Source: Methylotetracoccus oryzae (GTDB lineage Bacteria; Pseudomonadota; Gammaproteobacteria; Methylococcales; Methylococcaceae). From it: a stretch of 64,000 nt of DNA. The position numbers and the translations under genes are program-made. The notes beneath the pieces are model-generated. The model was not told the DNA's origin and made no database searches. It was given only the letters and a program-made list of their open reading frames with translations. Shown in pieces: positions 1 to 9,475 of this stretch (within the stretch, counting starts at the first letter, position 1; the number at the start of each line of letters is the position of its first letter). The stretch lies in NCBI RefSeq assembly GCF_006175985.1, contig NZ_SRSH01000016.1:78319-142318 (forward strand), written 5' to 3'.

Positions 1-2
1 GT

Positions 3-350
3 AGCGAAAGCGGCCAATGGAATCTCAGGACCCGCCTCGAACAGCGCTACCGGCCCGATGACGACTCGAAGGTCGGCTGGCGATTCCGCCAGCAGGTCAA
101 GTTCTCGCAACCGATCCCGGCCTGGGCGGGATGGAACTGGGTGCTCTCGGACGAATTGTTCATCAACGTGAACCGCACGAGCTACACGAATGAAGGTTTC
201 AATCAGAACCGAATCTTCGTCGGCCTGGCTTATCGTTTGAGCGAATCGATGCACACCGAAATCGGCTACCTGAACCAGTTCAGTAACCGCGACGGGGCGC
301 CGAACCAGTTGCATCACATCCTGTCGCTGGCGCTCTATCTCGATGACTGA
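3..350 (+). CDS. DUF2490-type outer-membrane protein, C-terminal fragment
   Basis: The frame is open from the left edge, so the N-terminus lies outside the window. About 115 residues remain. They read as alternating amphipathic beta strands with tyrosine/tryptophan girdles (RLEQRYRPDDD, then TEIGYLNQF) and end in LALYLDD, which fits the last strands of a DUF2490 beta-barrel. The family is poorly characterised and its members are exported to the outer membrane. A GTG at 141 lies inside the conserved part and is not the true start. The family call rests on the pattern of the last strands only. Confidence 0.7.
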   Translation, partial: SESGQWNLRTRLEQRYRPDDDSKVGWRFRQQVKFSQPIPAWAGWNWVLSDELFINVNRTSYTNEGFNQNRIFVGLAYRLSESMHTEIGYLNQFSNRDGAPNQLHHILSLALYLDD

Positions 351-401
351 GCGACCGACACGCCCCTCTGCCCTTTCCCCAAGCTTTCCGGGCCTGCTGC
401 C

Positions 402-1589
402 GTGACACACGACCCCGAACCGATCGTCTTTCCCCTCGGGGCTTCCGGCCCGTTTCACCGACTGCAAGTGGCTCTCCGGCTGCTCGACCATGAGCGCCCG
501 GCGATAGGGCGTCGCGTCGTGGCCTGCATCGCGATCACCTGGGTGCCGCTGGTCCTTCTGTCCTGGTGGCAGGGTCTCGCTCCCTCTGCGGATGCGGCTA
601 CGGCCTCGGTCATGACCCACATCGCGACCTACGCGCGTTTCCTGGTCACGCTGCCACTGCTGATCGTGGCGGAGAACTCGGTGCGTCCCCACTTGGAGCA
701 AGCCTTGAGCCATGCCGTAACCTCGGGGCTCGTACCGAAAGCCACGTACGGGCGTTTCGTCGACATCATGATGCGCGCGTTGCAGGCCCGTGAGTCGACC
801 GCAGCCGAAGTGGTGGTCCTGGCGCTCGCGTTGGCGACCTCCCAGATCTCCGTGACCGTCGCGACCCATGGCCATCATGCGAGCTGGATCCATGTCGGAC
901 CGGAGCTGACCTGGGCCGGTCGCTGGTACGCCTGGGTCAGCCTGCCGCTCCTGCAGTTCATGATTTATCGCTGGTTCTATCGCTTGTCATTGTGGTGGCG
1001 CGTGATGTTCGGGCTGTCGCGGCTTGATCTGAACATCCTGCCCGGCCACCCCGATGAACGCGGCGGCCTGGCATTCCTCGGTGATTCGGTCCAGGCCTTT
1101 GCGCTGCTGGCCCTGGCGTTTGCCGGTGCCGCCGCCGGTTCGGTCGCCGATTTCGTGCTCAACGAGGGCGCACCGCTCGGTGAACTGAAGGGCTTCATCG
1201 CGGGGGCCGCGGTGGGGATCCTCGGCCTGTTTCTGGGACCGCTGTTCGCCTTTTTCCGTCCCGCGTACCGTGCCAAGGACGAGGCGCTGATCCGCTACGA
1301 AGCCCTGGCCCAGAGGCACTGGCAAACGTTCTCCGACCGATGGCTGGGCACGGCCCCAGGGGAGTCTGCCTCCGGGCACGGCGGCGAGACTGAGTTTTCG
1401 CCACTTGCCGATCTCGCCGCCCTCGTCAAGGGTGCACGGGAGATGAAGACCTTGCCCATCACGAAGGAAGGCGTGTTACCGCTGGTGATAGCCATCGTGC
1501 TGCCATTCCTGCCGCTCCTCGCCACGGTGTTCCCGCTCGACGAACTCCTGGCCGGGATCGTCCACGTTTTTCTGGGCAAGGCGGAATGA
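402..1589 (+). CDS. Polytopic inner-membrane protein of unknown function
   Basis: This 395-residue protein starts at GTG and I do not recognise its family. It has about six or seven hydrophobic segments: near residues 38-55, 75-90, 130-150, 175-195, 225-245, 255-280 and a final one around 355-390. A polar stretch near residues 290-350 probably faces the cytoplasm. There is no signal peptide or enzymatic motif. It starts 51 bases after the DUF2490 gene on the same strand and may be co-transcribed with it. The length and hydrophobic pattern make a real gene very likely. The function is unknown. Confidence 0.75.
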   Translation: MTHDPEPIVFPLGASGPFHRLQVALRLLDHERPAIGRRVVACIAITWVPLVLLSWWQGLAPSADAATASVMTHIATYARFLVTLPLLIVAENSVRPHLEQALSHAVTSGLVPKATYGRFVDIMMRALQARESTAAEVVVLALALATSQISVTVATHGHHASWIHVGPELTWAGRWYAWVSLPLLQFMIYRWFYRLSLWWRVMFGLSRLDLNILPGHPDERGGLAFLGDSVQAFALLALAFAGAAAGSVADFVLNEGAPLGELKGFIAGAAVGILGLFLGPLFAFFRPAYRAKDEALIRYEALAQRHWQTFSDRWLGTAPGESASGHGGETEFSPLADLAALVKGAREMKTLPITKEGVLPLVIAIVLPFLPLLATVFPLDELLAGIVHVFLGKAE

Positions 1590-1717
1590 AGCTGGAGTCG
1601 ATGGATACGCCCGCGGCATCGCGAACGGATCGTCCGCTGCCGCTCCCTCGGCTGCGGCGCAATTGCTTCAGTGCGTTAGCAACCCGATCTTTTTTTTGAG
1701 CCACAAGGACAGATGAA

Positions 1718-3229
1718 ATGATGGCATTTCGAAGATTCACGATGGGGATAGCGTTGGCATCCCTACTCACGAACGTTGTCACTTCGGCTTCGGCCCAGAC
1801 TTACAGGATGACGACGCCGATCGCGCCGGGCGTGGCCACACCCAACCAGCTCGATACCTCGCTCGGCACTCTGAACCTGTCCGACGGCTTCCCGGCGCCG
1901 GACACCATCGAGAAGATCTACGACAACCTGGACCGCTCGCGCGCCTTGCAGGCCTATCTGCTGGCCATCCCCATCGTCAATCAGGCCGGCATGCGCGATT
2001 CGCTGCGCAAGTTCGGACCCGACAACCAGACCGACGTCATCTGGGAGAACCTGGTCGATCCGAAGACCGTCGAGTTGACAGCGAACGACAACACCGTCTA
2101 CAGCTTCATCTGGCTCGATACCAAGAAAGGCCCGTTGGTGGTCGAAGTGCCCCCCAAGGTGCTCGGTACGCTCAATGACTTCTGGTATCGCTGGGTGGCC
2201 GACATCGGCATCACGGGTGCCGACAAGGGGAAGGGCGGCAAGTATCTGATCCTTCCGCCGGGGTATCAGGGCGCAATCCCTCAAGGCTATGTCGTCGTCA
2301 GGCCGAAAACCTATGGCAACTGGATGCCGTTTCGATCCTTTCTCGTTGACGGTTCCACCAAACCCGGGGTGGAGTCGGTCAAGAAGCACCTGAAGGTCTA
2401 CCGGCTCGCCGATGCGGCGAACCCGCCGCCGATGAAATTCGCCAACGCCTCGGGCGTGCCGGCGAACTTCGTCGCCCCGGGTGACTATTCGTTCTGGGCC
2501 TTGCTAAACCAGGTGATTCAGGAAGAGCCGCCGGAAGGCTCGGACCCCACGACATTGGGTCTGTTCGCTTCCATCGGCATCGTCAAGGGCAAGCCCTTCA
2601 ATCCCGACGAGCGCATGAAGAAGATCCTGGCCGATGCCGCCAACATCGGTGCGGTGACGGCGAGAACCCTCGCCCTCAAGATTCGCGAGCCGGAAGCCTT
2701 CTTCTTCGCCAACAGTTCCTGGCGGCTGCCGTTCTTCGGCGGCTACCAGTTCGAAGCCGCCCCCGGCGTCGCTAACCTGGATGGAGCCATCTTTTATTAC
2801 TATTTTGCCACCGGCGTCACGCCGGCCATGGAAGAGAAAATGATCGGTCAGGGCTCACAGTACCCGTGGGCCTCCCTCGACTCGAAGGGCAACCCCTTCG
2901 ACGGTAGCAAAACCTACAAGCTGCGCCTGCCGCCCAATATCCCCGTGAAAGATTTCTGGTCGGTGATCGTGTATGACACCCAGACGCGCTCGATGCTGCA
3001 GACGGACCAGCAGGCGCCCAGCGTCAGCAGCCAGGACAAGGGCTTCAAAACCAATGCCGACGGGTCGGTGGACGTATGGTTTGGCCCCAAGGCCCCTGTC
3101 GGCATGGAGAAGAACTGGGTGCAGACGATTCCGGGCAAGGGCTGGTTCATGATCCTGCGGCTCTATGGTCCCTTGGAGCCCTGGTTCAACAAGACCTGGC
3201 GGCCGGGAGAGATCGAGCTTCAGCCGTGA
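1718..3229 (+). CDS. Exported DUF1254/DUF1214 protein
   Basis: This 503-residue protein has a signal peptide that should be cleaved after ASAQ near residue 27. The N-terminal half (about 60-230) is DUF1254-like, with AYLLAIPIVNQAGMRDSL and aromatic-rich strands. The C-terminal part (about 370-500) is DUF1214-like, ending in GKGWFMILRLYGPLEPWFNKTW-type sequence. Proteins with this domain pair are widespread in proteobacteria and predicted to be periplasmic, but their biochemical role is not established. An AAGGA ribosome-binding site at 1705-1709 supports the ATG at 1718. The gene stands alone: 128 bases separate it from the upstream gene, and no partner follows closely. Confidence 0.9.
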   Translation: MMAFRRFTMGIALASLLTNVVTSASAQTYRMTTPIAPGVATPNQLDTSLGTLNLSDGFPAPDTIEKIYDNLDRSRALQAYLLAIPIVNQAGMRDSLRKFGPDNQTDVIWENLVDPKTVELTANDNTVYSFIWLDTKKGPLVVEVPPKVLGTLNDFWYRWVADIGITGADKGKGGKYLILPPGYQGAIPQGYVVVRPKTYGNWMPFRSFLVDGSTKPGVESVKKHLKVYRLADAANPPPMKFANASGVPANFVAPGDYSFWALLNQVIQEEPPEGSDPTTLGLFASIGIVKGKPFNPDERMKKILADAANIGAVTARTLALKIREPEAFFFANSSWRLPFFGGYQFEAAPGVANLDGAIFYYYFATGVTPAMEEKMIGQGSQYPWASLDSKGNPFDGSKTYKLRLPPNIPVKDFWSVIVYDTQTRSMLQTDQQAPSVSSQDKGFKTNADGSVDVWFGPKAPVGMEKNWVQTIPGKGWFMILRLYGPLEPWFNKTWRPGEIELQP

Positions 3230-3486
3230 TCGAATGGCGTTGCTTGTTTGACCGCACCGACGGTAATCCGTCGTCCGGTGACTTTTCGCCCGACATTCCC
3301 CTCTGTTCCCTGTTTGGTTGCCGATTGTCATGACGCGAGATGAAACAGTGATTTGGGTTTCAGCCGGTAGTGTTGGAGTGTGAGAGTGGTGCGCGGCAGG
3401 GGCTGGCTTCAGAACAATTTCCGCACCGACTTGCCTGCAAGGGGCGAGGCTGAGTTAAATCTCATCGTTTCAAACAAGCTTGCTCA

Positions 3487-4107
3487 ATGACAATCGACGA
3501 CAAACATCTGGCCAAACAAGCCACAGAGAACGGCGCTGAACCAGTCGGCGCCAATCAGTCTGACGCTCTTACAGCGCATCAGTCTGATTTGGTAGGACAA
3601 ATCGCTGAATTAGAGAAAGCATTCGACCATGTTTCCGCCAAACTCCACGAGGAAGCCCGGGTATTAACTGCTGAGGCCATGGATTTGGTTAAGCATCCTG
3701 GCCGCATCTCGGGGTTGGCGGGGAGCCTGGTGGAAGGCACGGCGGCAGAAAGTCTCGGGGAGATAGTAGGCGCCGGCCTGGGGACCGTGCTGGGGCCCGA
3801 GGGGACGGTAATCGGTGCCGAAGTGGGCGGCATGGTCGGCGAAGTGTTCGGAGTTCGTCAGGGTGCCAAGATTGCCGAGAAGATGTTCCACCAAACAGGG
3901 AAAACGCATCCTTTAAAAGAAGACTTGCTCGAAGAAGGCAGCTCAAAAGTGGGCGGTCGCACTGGGAGGCTAATTGGGGGAATCATCGGCGATGCACTAT
4001 TCGACGACGCCGGGGGTGAAGTCGGGGAGGCGGTGGGCGACAAGATTGGTGGTTTAGCGGGGGAACTCGCCTACGAACATGCCGCGAAAGCTCAGAAGCC
4101 AAAATAA
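3487..4107 (+). CDS. Glycine-zipper-rich hypothetical protein
   Basis: This 206-residue protein has no signal peptide. A short helical region (about 30-65, SDLVGQIAELEKAFDHVSAK) precedes two glycine-rich segments, near 85-125 and 155-195, where glycine recurs every three or four residues with small and hydrophobic residues. Such glycine-zipper patterns are typical of membrane-inserting or self-associating helices and occur in some toxins and effectors. That is only an analogy here. Base composition is less GC-biased than in neighbouring genes. The family is not recognised. Confidence 0.65.
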   Translation: MTIDDKHLAKQATENGAEPVGANQSDALTAHQSDLVGQIAELEKAFDHVSAKLHEEARVLTAEAMDLVKHPGRISGLAGSLVEGTAAESLGEIVGAGLGTVLGPEGTVIGAEVGGMVGEVFGVRQGAKIAEKMFHQTGKTHPLKEDLLEEGSSKVGGRTGRLIGGIIGDALFDDAGGEVGEAVGDKIGGLAGELAYEHAAKAQKPK

Positions 4108-4481
4108 CGGTGAACCGTCCGAAAAACGCCTTCGCGTTTAGCCCACGTTGTCGGAAAGTCGCCGCCGACGTTGCACAGAGAAGTGGCTTCGGAAAATCGG
4201 ACGGTGGCTTGGATTGGGCTCTGGATCACAACCCACTGAGGGGTAAGGCAGGACCGCAGAAACAAACAAACGAGCGAGATGAAATCATTCTGCGAGCCAC
4301 AAGGCCACAGTGGCTCTCGCAGTGCTTACGGGGACACTCCACAGGGAAGACAGAAGGGAAAACGGGGCAAGAGGTGGCAGGAATGCTTCATCGGGTCGCT
4401 GCGCACCTGCCGGTGTTCTGTCGGAAGATAGCTTGCCAGCCACTTTAGTTCAGAGGTTCCACAGGAAGTTCCCGGCCCCGC
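4108..4481. other. Intergenic stretch with an imperfect hairpin
   Basis: I see no convincing gene. The open frame 4110-4448 has no family resemblance and a charged, repeat-poor composition. The one visible structure is an imperfect inverted repeat: CTGCGAGCCAC at 4291-4301 against GTGGCTCTCGCAG at 4311-4323, an 11-bp stem with a two-base bulge and a nine-base loop. No T-tract follows it, so it is not an obvious terminator. The stretch lies between convergent genes. Confidence 0.5.
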
Positions 4482-5219
4482 TTAGTTCTCGCGACGACTC
4501 TCGTCTGGAAACGTCATAGACCTGATAACCTCTGCCTTTGACGCTAATTTTGTTGATAAGGAGTTGACTAAAGCTTCCACCTCCGATGCAGCCCTCCAGA
4601 GTGAGTCAGATGTATCTGCCTGAGTATAAAGGGCTGACAAGTTACCGATTATACCAAGCATATTGGCGCACAAGAGTGGGTAGCTGTAATCGAGCTTTGC
4701 AGTGCTGCGTGAAAGGTGAGAATCCGGTTTGTAAAGGTCTGGTGTATAATACATCTGTGTTATGTCGATCGTGTGTATGAACTGCCTCAATTCCCGAATT
4801 GATTTGAGGGCTTTTTGACGTTTTGAGTCCGCCTCAAACGAGTATAAAAACCACAGCGCGCCAGCCAGGAGCACAGTAAGGTTAAAGCCAGCGTCAAGAG
4901 CCTCAAAGAGATCCGTAACTGTCTCAAACTTCCAGCTGGTATTGACATGGCTTAGCGCCCATATGGGGAAGAAAATCGCTGCAAGTATAGCAAGGAATGA
5001 CAATACCCTTATTTTATATACCGGCCTTGTGAAGGATGTTATTTTTTCATCGGCTTGGCGCGCGAGAGTCTCCAGTTCTTGGGACAGCCTTGCGAGAGTA
5101 CTTCCTGGAAACTTGGCAACAATATCTTTTCTTAGGTTTTCTGCCGTATGAATGACGGTTGAAGAATCCAGACGGTAAATCTCATTATCTGACTCGTTAC
5201 CATTAGATCTAATCTGCAT
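4482..5219 (-). CDS. Membrane protein of unknown function with two adjacent TM helices
   Basis: This 245-residue protein has a soluble N-terminal helix region (about 1-65), two hydrophobic segments near 72-95 (VLSFLAILAAIFFPIWALSH) and 112-132 (LTVLLAGALWFLYSFE), then a soluble C-terminal region of about 110 residues. There is no signal peptide. The sequence is visibly more AT-rich than the surrounding genes, which suggests acquisition by transfer. It stands alone on the minus strand. I do not recognise the family; the two-helix plus soluble layout resembles many small accessory or defence-associated membrane proteins, but no diagnostic motif is present. Confidence 0.65.
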   Translation of the reverse strand: MQIRSNGNESDNEIYRLDSSTVIHTAENLRKDIVAKFPGSTLARLSQELETLARQADEKITSFTRPVYKIRVLSFLAILAAIFFPIWALSHVNTSWKFETVTDLFEALDAGFNLTVLLAGALWFLYSFEADSKRQKALKSIRELRQFIHTIDITQMYYTPDLYKPDSHLSRSTAKLDYSYPLLCANMLGIIGNLSALYTQADTSDSLWRAASEVEALVNSLSTKLASKAEVIRSMTFPDESRREN

Positions 5220-5621
5220 GTCAATGACTCTCCTTAAAAATCAGATGCACCAATAACCCAACAACTGAAGATAGTCGCTCGACTAGGCGACAGGGCAATC
5301 CCACCAAACAGTAGTTTGAATATGAAGTAATTTCTGCCTATTAAGCATCGTCACTTGCGGCTAGCTCACAGCGTACTGGATACCGAGCGTCACGGAGGCC
5401 AACTCTGTCTGATTGTTCTCGGCCGGAATGGGCGTCTGGTCGGCAATAGCATCGACGGTCAGCAGGCAGCTGTTGAACAACAACCGGGCGGGTCACTCCA
5501 GACTGGCCTCGATTTCATGCAACTGGTTCGCCGTCTTAACCTGCCTCAAATTTAACGCCGAGAAAGCCGGGTTGATAACCGGCATAGCCACGCCGTTCCG
5601 AATCTGCGTCGGGAGGGCGCT
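5220..5621. other. Gene-poor stretch, possible outer-membrane gene remnant
   Basis: No intact gene is visible. On the minus strand, one frame of 5361-5480 reads FNSCLLTVDAIADQTPIP and ends TELASVTLGIQYAVS before a stop. A neighbouring frame over about 5540-5600 reads GYAGYQPGFLGVKFEAG. Both resemble pieces of beta-barrel proteins, so this may be a decayed porin-type gene broken by frameshifts. The evidence is weak. Confidence 0.3.
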
Positions 5622-6128
5622 TCAACGGATGTACCTGATGACCAGTGCATGGGATTCCCTGTATTCCAGGGGCGCCTGATTTGAGCGTCGGTTTTCATTG
5701 TAAATGGTCAACTCCCCGCCCGGGGCCTCGGGACTGTAAGAGGCTCCGCTGCTTTCGTCAGCGCACTCGCTGGGGGTCAAGGCTCCGGATGCGCAATCTT
5801 CCGTTTCGATCGTGGTTTTACTATCCTGCAGAACGATGATCGCACCATCACCAAGGTGCTTCCGGGTGATCGTGGCGATATCGTCGTAAAAATCGCGCTG
5901 GTCGTAACCGACATTTCGACGAACGTCACGGATAATGCCCAAGACCTTGAATCTTCGCCCAGGTACGCCAGAGTCCCAGATGTCGATCCCCGCTACTTGA
6001 ACCGGTAGTGACTCTACAGGCTCCTGGGCGATAGCCTTGAGGTCCTGAGGATTCACGGAAGTGGAATATCGGTCCGTTGCGCAGGCCGAAAGGAGCGCCG
6101 CGATTCCGGCGATCAGTGCTCGCTTCAT
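5622..6128 (-). CDS. Small lipoprotein of unknown function
   Basis: This 168-residue protein begins MKRALIAGIAALLSACATD, a lipoprotein signal peptide with lipobox LSAC and predicted lipidated Cys16. The mature part has a compact region (about 40-100, with VAGIDIWDSGVPGRRFKVLG and a possible repeated beta pattern), then a low-complexity serine/acid-rich stretch and a basic C-terminus ending RYIR. It is 51 bases downstream of the lipoprotein gene at 6180-6854 and probably co-transcribed with it. The residue after the cysteine is Ala, so outer-membrane sorting is likely by the usual rule. No family is recognised. Confidence 0.8.
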   Translation of the reverse strand: MKRALIAGIAALLSACATDRYSTSVNPQDLKAIAQEPVESLPVQVAGIDIWDSGVPGRRFKVLGIIRDVRRNVGYDQRDFYDDIATITRKHLGDGAIIVLQDSKTTIETEDCASGALTPSECADESSGASYSPEAPGGELTIYNENRRSNQAPLEYRESHALVIRYIR

Positions 6129-6179
6129 GGCGTTGTCCTCTGAAAAATGCGATTGTGCCTGATACGGTTGCCGTGTCGA

Positions 6180-6854
6180 CTAGTGGGCCAGAGACAGTTC
6201 GTCGATCTCTTTGAAATGGGCCACTACCGGCTCTCCTGCTGATAGGTCCGCTAGATTCACTCTGGGATTCGATACTTTGATCGCAAAGTGCCGGCCGTCA
6301 TACGTGCCGAGTTGCACGACTCGCGCGTCGGCGTCCACCGAAACCACCTTCGCGGGGACATCGATGGTCTTCGCCCAGTGGCTGCCGTGGTGACCGGTTG
6401 GCGAGCGACTGTGGTAAGAACTGGTGAGCTCACGCTCCGACATGCTGCCCGGCGGATAGCGGTTGACGATGTGACCGGTCTCGGGATGGAAGAAATGATC
6501 CCGGGTGATGCTTACCGGCTCGCGTAACGTGAACGAAACCTGGCTTCCGGGCGTCAGCGCGCCCAAATCGCCGGCGCCCTTGCCGACGTCGACCTTGACC
6601 AGTACTTTTCCGTCGTCCAGCAGCAGCGTCGCCTGCCGGCTTACGCGGTTCATCGCCTGCAATGTTCCCTGAAAGGAAGCATTGCGGACGGCGCCGGCAA
6701 CGCCGGTCCCGGTATCCGCCGCCCCTGCGGTCGACGGACGGTTCTGGGGTGCATTCAGCGAAACCGCACCTTGCGTTGGCGCTGTTCCGCTACAGGAGGC
6801 TAGAAGTAGACTGGCCGCGACAGCGCTGGACAAGATTCGACTTGCATTATTCAC
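6180..6854 (-). CDS. Lipoprotein of unknown function
   Basis: This 224-residue protein starts with a lipoprotein signal peptide (MNNASRILSSAVAASLLLASC), giving a predicted lipidated cysteine at residue 21. A Pro/Ala/Gly-rich linker (about 25-60) leads into a region with beta-strand character: QGTLQAMNRVSRQATLLLDDG, then a second similar unit near residues 165-205 (PAKVVSVDADARVVQLGTYDG). The two units look like an internal duplication of an OB- or SH3-like fold, which is my inference. It lies 39 bases downstream of the OprD-like porin gene and may belong to its transcript. Confidence 0.8.
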   Translation of the reverse strand: MNNASRILSSAVAASLLLASCSGTAPTQGAVSLNAPQNRPSTAGAADTGTGVAGAVRNASFQGTLQAMNRVSRQATLLLDDGKVLVKVDVGKGAGDLGALTPGSQVSFTLREPVSITRDHFFHPETGHIVNRYPPGSMSERELTSSYHSRSPTGHHGSHWAKTIDVPAKVVSVDADARVVQLGTYDGRHFAIKVSNPRVNLADLSAGEPVVAHFKEIDELSLAH

Positions 6855-6893
6855 GTTTGGTCATCCCTTTTTTTGGCGCTGAACGAGAGCATC

Positions 6894-8213
6894 TCAGAAT
6901 TGATACTGGATCTGGACACGATTGTAATAAAAGTGGGCGTCCTCTCGGTTCCCGGTCATCACGCCGAAGCGATTTCTGATTGAGAGGCCGTCCAGCGTGG
7001 AGGACTTCGAAAAGCTGTAAGCCACGTCGAAGTTGATTTCACTTGGCTGCGACGTGTATGCGCTGGTCCGAATGATGTAGTATCGCGCGTATGACAGAAT
7101 CGCCTTGATCTGACTATCCAGAAAAAAGGACGTCGCGGCGACCTTGAACGCGCTCCCGGCGGATTGCTTTTCGATCATGCCGCCGATCATTTGTGTTGTA
7201 TATAAAGGATCGGTCGCATAGCCGGTGCTGTAGGGCGATAACAGATCACCGTTGGCAAAAGCCCCTTTTTGACTGGTGATGCCGTTATAGGCCGCCGTCA
7301 GACGCACGTAATCCGTATCGACCCCCACCAAAACGCCCACGGCCTGCGTGTCGCCCGCCGAGCCCATGCCGGAAGTAGCGATGGTATTCTCGCCGTCGCC
7401 GTTCTGATTGGCAAATTGGAAGCCGAAGATCGGATTGAATCTGGATTTTGTCTTGTGGACGTAGCTCAAATCGACCCACATGAGCCGCGAGAAATTAAAG
7501 AACTGATTCCACCAGATCTGCGCGTAGAACGGCGCGCCTTTCCTACTCCATTTCAACCCGAATGCCTGAGCGCCGGGGGTGGTCTCGCCGGCCAGTTGAG
7601 CAACCGGACTCCCGCCCGCGTGACCCGGAATGTAGAGATTCGTGGGAGTAAACGTGCTCTCCGCCCGCCCGTTGAAATCGAATACCCGCAATCCGACGAC
7701 CGTCCAGTCTTCAAGCAGTTCAAGATCGGCGAAAGGACTGGCTTCACCGTAGAAGCCACGAAACGCCGAAGGCTTGATGCGGGAGTCCGACGGCATGATC
7801 CAGGGCGTGTCGATAATCTGCTCAGGACCACGCAGCGTGAAGTACTTCTGTCGCCACTGCAGGAAGGCTTCGGTCAGCATGTAGATCGTACCGGCCGGCA
7901 GCGTCTCGTCGACGCGTGCTGAGTCTTCCGGGTTCAGACCCAAACTGTTCGCAAAACCCAGTGTCACCCCTGCCTGCCAGCCGTACAGCGGTGCGGTGAC
8001 GAGACCCACGGTACCACCCAAATTGAAGGCGTTCTGATCCAGGACATCGGGTTTCGTGTAGGCGCGTTCGAAGAAGTACGCGCGAATCGTGCCGTGGAAT
8101 TTCGTCTGCTTGAAGTAGTCCAGAACGTCCGTGTAGGGGGTGTCGATATCGACGGAGGTGCAGGGGCGTATCCATGACACTAGCACCAACGCGACTGCGA
8201 GGCGCCGGGTCAC
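6894..8213 (-). CDS. OprD-family outer-membrane porin
   Basis: Proteins of this family form monomeric 18-strand barrels that admit specific small organic molecules. The mature N-terminus shows the OprD-like opening GTIRAYFFERAYTKPD followed by FNLGGTVGLVTAPLYGW. The body is a run of amphipathic strands, and the chain ends IQYQF with the C-terminal phenylalanine expected of an outer-membrane barrel. The frame is open to 8309, but the residues before the GTG at 8213 do not look like a signal peptide. From 8213 the protein reads VTRRLAVALVLVSWIRPCTS, a plausible signal peptide, giving 439 residues. The start is uncertain. Substrate cannot be inferred. Confidence 0.8.
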   Translation of the reverse strand: MTRRLAVALVLVSWIRPCTSVDIDTPYTDVLDYFKQTKFHGTIRAYFFERAYTKPDVLDQNAFNLGGTVGLVTAPLYGWQAGVTLGFANSLGLNPEDSARVDETLPAGTIYMLTEAFLQWRQKYFTLRGPEQIIDTPWIMPSDSRIKPSAFRGFYGEASPFADLELLEDWTVVGLRVFDFNGRAESTFTPTNLYIPGHAGGSPVAQLAGETTPGAQAFGLKWSRKGAPFYAQIWWNQFFNFSRLMWVDLSYVHKTKSRFNPIFGFQFANQNGDGENTIATSGMGSAGDTQAVGVLVGVDTDYVRLTAAYNGITSQKGAFANGDLLSPYSTGYATDPLYTTQMIGGMIEKQSAGSAFKVAATSFFLDSQIKAILSYARYYIIRTSAYTSQPSEINFDVAYSFSKSSTLDGLSIRNRFGVMTGNREDAHFYYNRVQIQYQF

Positions 8214-8560
8214 CTCAGGCGACCCACTGTGGCCAGCCACGCTGCGCTTTGGCGTGGCACGCGCGGCGCCTGACAAAGAGCATGGTTGAGTTTCGGGAAG
8301 AGCGGACAATCGAGAGGTACAACATGGGAGACTATCGAAAACTCGGGTAAGGCTTCAAGCGCGAAGACGGAAACACGGCCGTTTGGCGATTGGCCACCAC
8401 CTCACGCCCACGGCGCGAGTATTCGACCGCGACATCGTATACTACCTGTGTGCTGGAGAGCACATGGGTATGGACCCCATGGCAGTGATGCGAAAGACCC
8501 CGAAGCCGGGAAAATCCGCAACTTCCAAGAATGCGATTGAACAACAGCGGAACCCTTACC
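8214..8560. other. Divergent intergenic region
   Basis: This separates the OprD-like porin (minus strand) from the damaged MetA-type gene (plus strand). Short frames cross it but none has a recognisable start or family. It presumably holds the promoters of both genes; I could not identify convincing -35/-10 elements. Confidence 0.4.
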
Positions 8561-9272
8561 ATGCGTGGCAAAGGCGGCATGATGATATTCCTGCTGCCCC
8601 TCTTAACCGTCAATGGACAAGCGGCGGAAACCACCGCAGAATCCCTGAATGCAGTACAACGCCGAGTTCCTGTTGCGCTATGGCGTGACGGACGACATCG
8701 AGTTGCGATTGTTCGGCAACGGACCGAGTTGGCTCGGTGGCCCCCATCAGACCTGGGGCTTTTCGCCGATCGCCTTCGATACCAAGATCAACTTGTGGCT
8801 GGAGAAACAGGCGTATTTCATTCCGGCCGCCGGATTCGAGGCGTACATCCAAACGCAGTGGCTTGGCAGCGCCCCGTTCGATGGCGGAACCCAGCCGTCC
8901 TTCACGTTTAACTTCGATCAGTCCTTACCCTACGAGATCGATCTGGAGTACAACTTCGGTGCCACGCGGTTTCAGGATAGTGCCGGGCGGAACGTCTGGG
9001 AATTTGGCTTCCAATGGGCCCTGCAGCGGGACTTCTTCAGCAAGGACTTCGCGCTGTTTATCCACGGTTTCTACAATGCCGCGTCGCTTCCCCGTATCCC
9101 CCAGGCAAGATTGCCCGTTAACCTGTTCGATCAGGCACGTCAGAATGCGGTCGGCGCCGGGTTCATCTGGACGGTCAACCGCCGGCTGGCGGTTTACGGA
9201 CAGGTGAGCGGCGGAACCACGCGCTTTACCCCGCAGCCGATCAGCATGCTGGGACTTGCCGTTTCGTTTTGA
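8561..9272 (+). pseudogene. MetA-pathway (Phenol_MetA_deg)-type outer-membrane protein, frameshifted and shortened
   Basis: A signal peptide starts at 8561 (MRGKGGMMIFLLPLLTVNGQ, then AAETTAES) in one frame. The barrel continues in another frame from 8649 (MQYNAEFLLRYGVTDDIELR), and that ATG is preceded directly by a TGA in its own frame, so it is not a natural start. The remaining 207 residues match the C-terminal two-thirds of the MetA-pathway/transporter family and end LGLAVSF, a proper barrel terminus. The segment normally found between signal peptide and this point is missing. The simplest reading is a deletion ending near 8645 that also shifted the frame. Intact family members are exported barrels of unclear substrate. 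Confidence 0.65.
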
Positions 9273-9475
9273 AGATGCCCGGTCTACCAACCTGTTTGGC
9301 TAGATTCCGATGCAGCCGAGACGCTGACTAAGGTCTGCACACGCCGTTGACACACCCGGAGAGGTGCTGTCGATTGTGGCAGTAGTTGACCGCAACCCGG
9401 AGAATCAACGAATCATGACAGCAACAGACCAAGCTGAGAAAATAATAGGCCTTTAGTTTCATCAAGGACTCGCCC

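Noticed and set aside
4110..4448. 112-codon plus-strand frame
   Set aside because: No family pattern and no ribosome-binding site. Better treated as intergenic.
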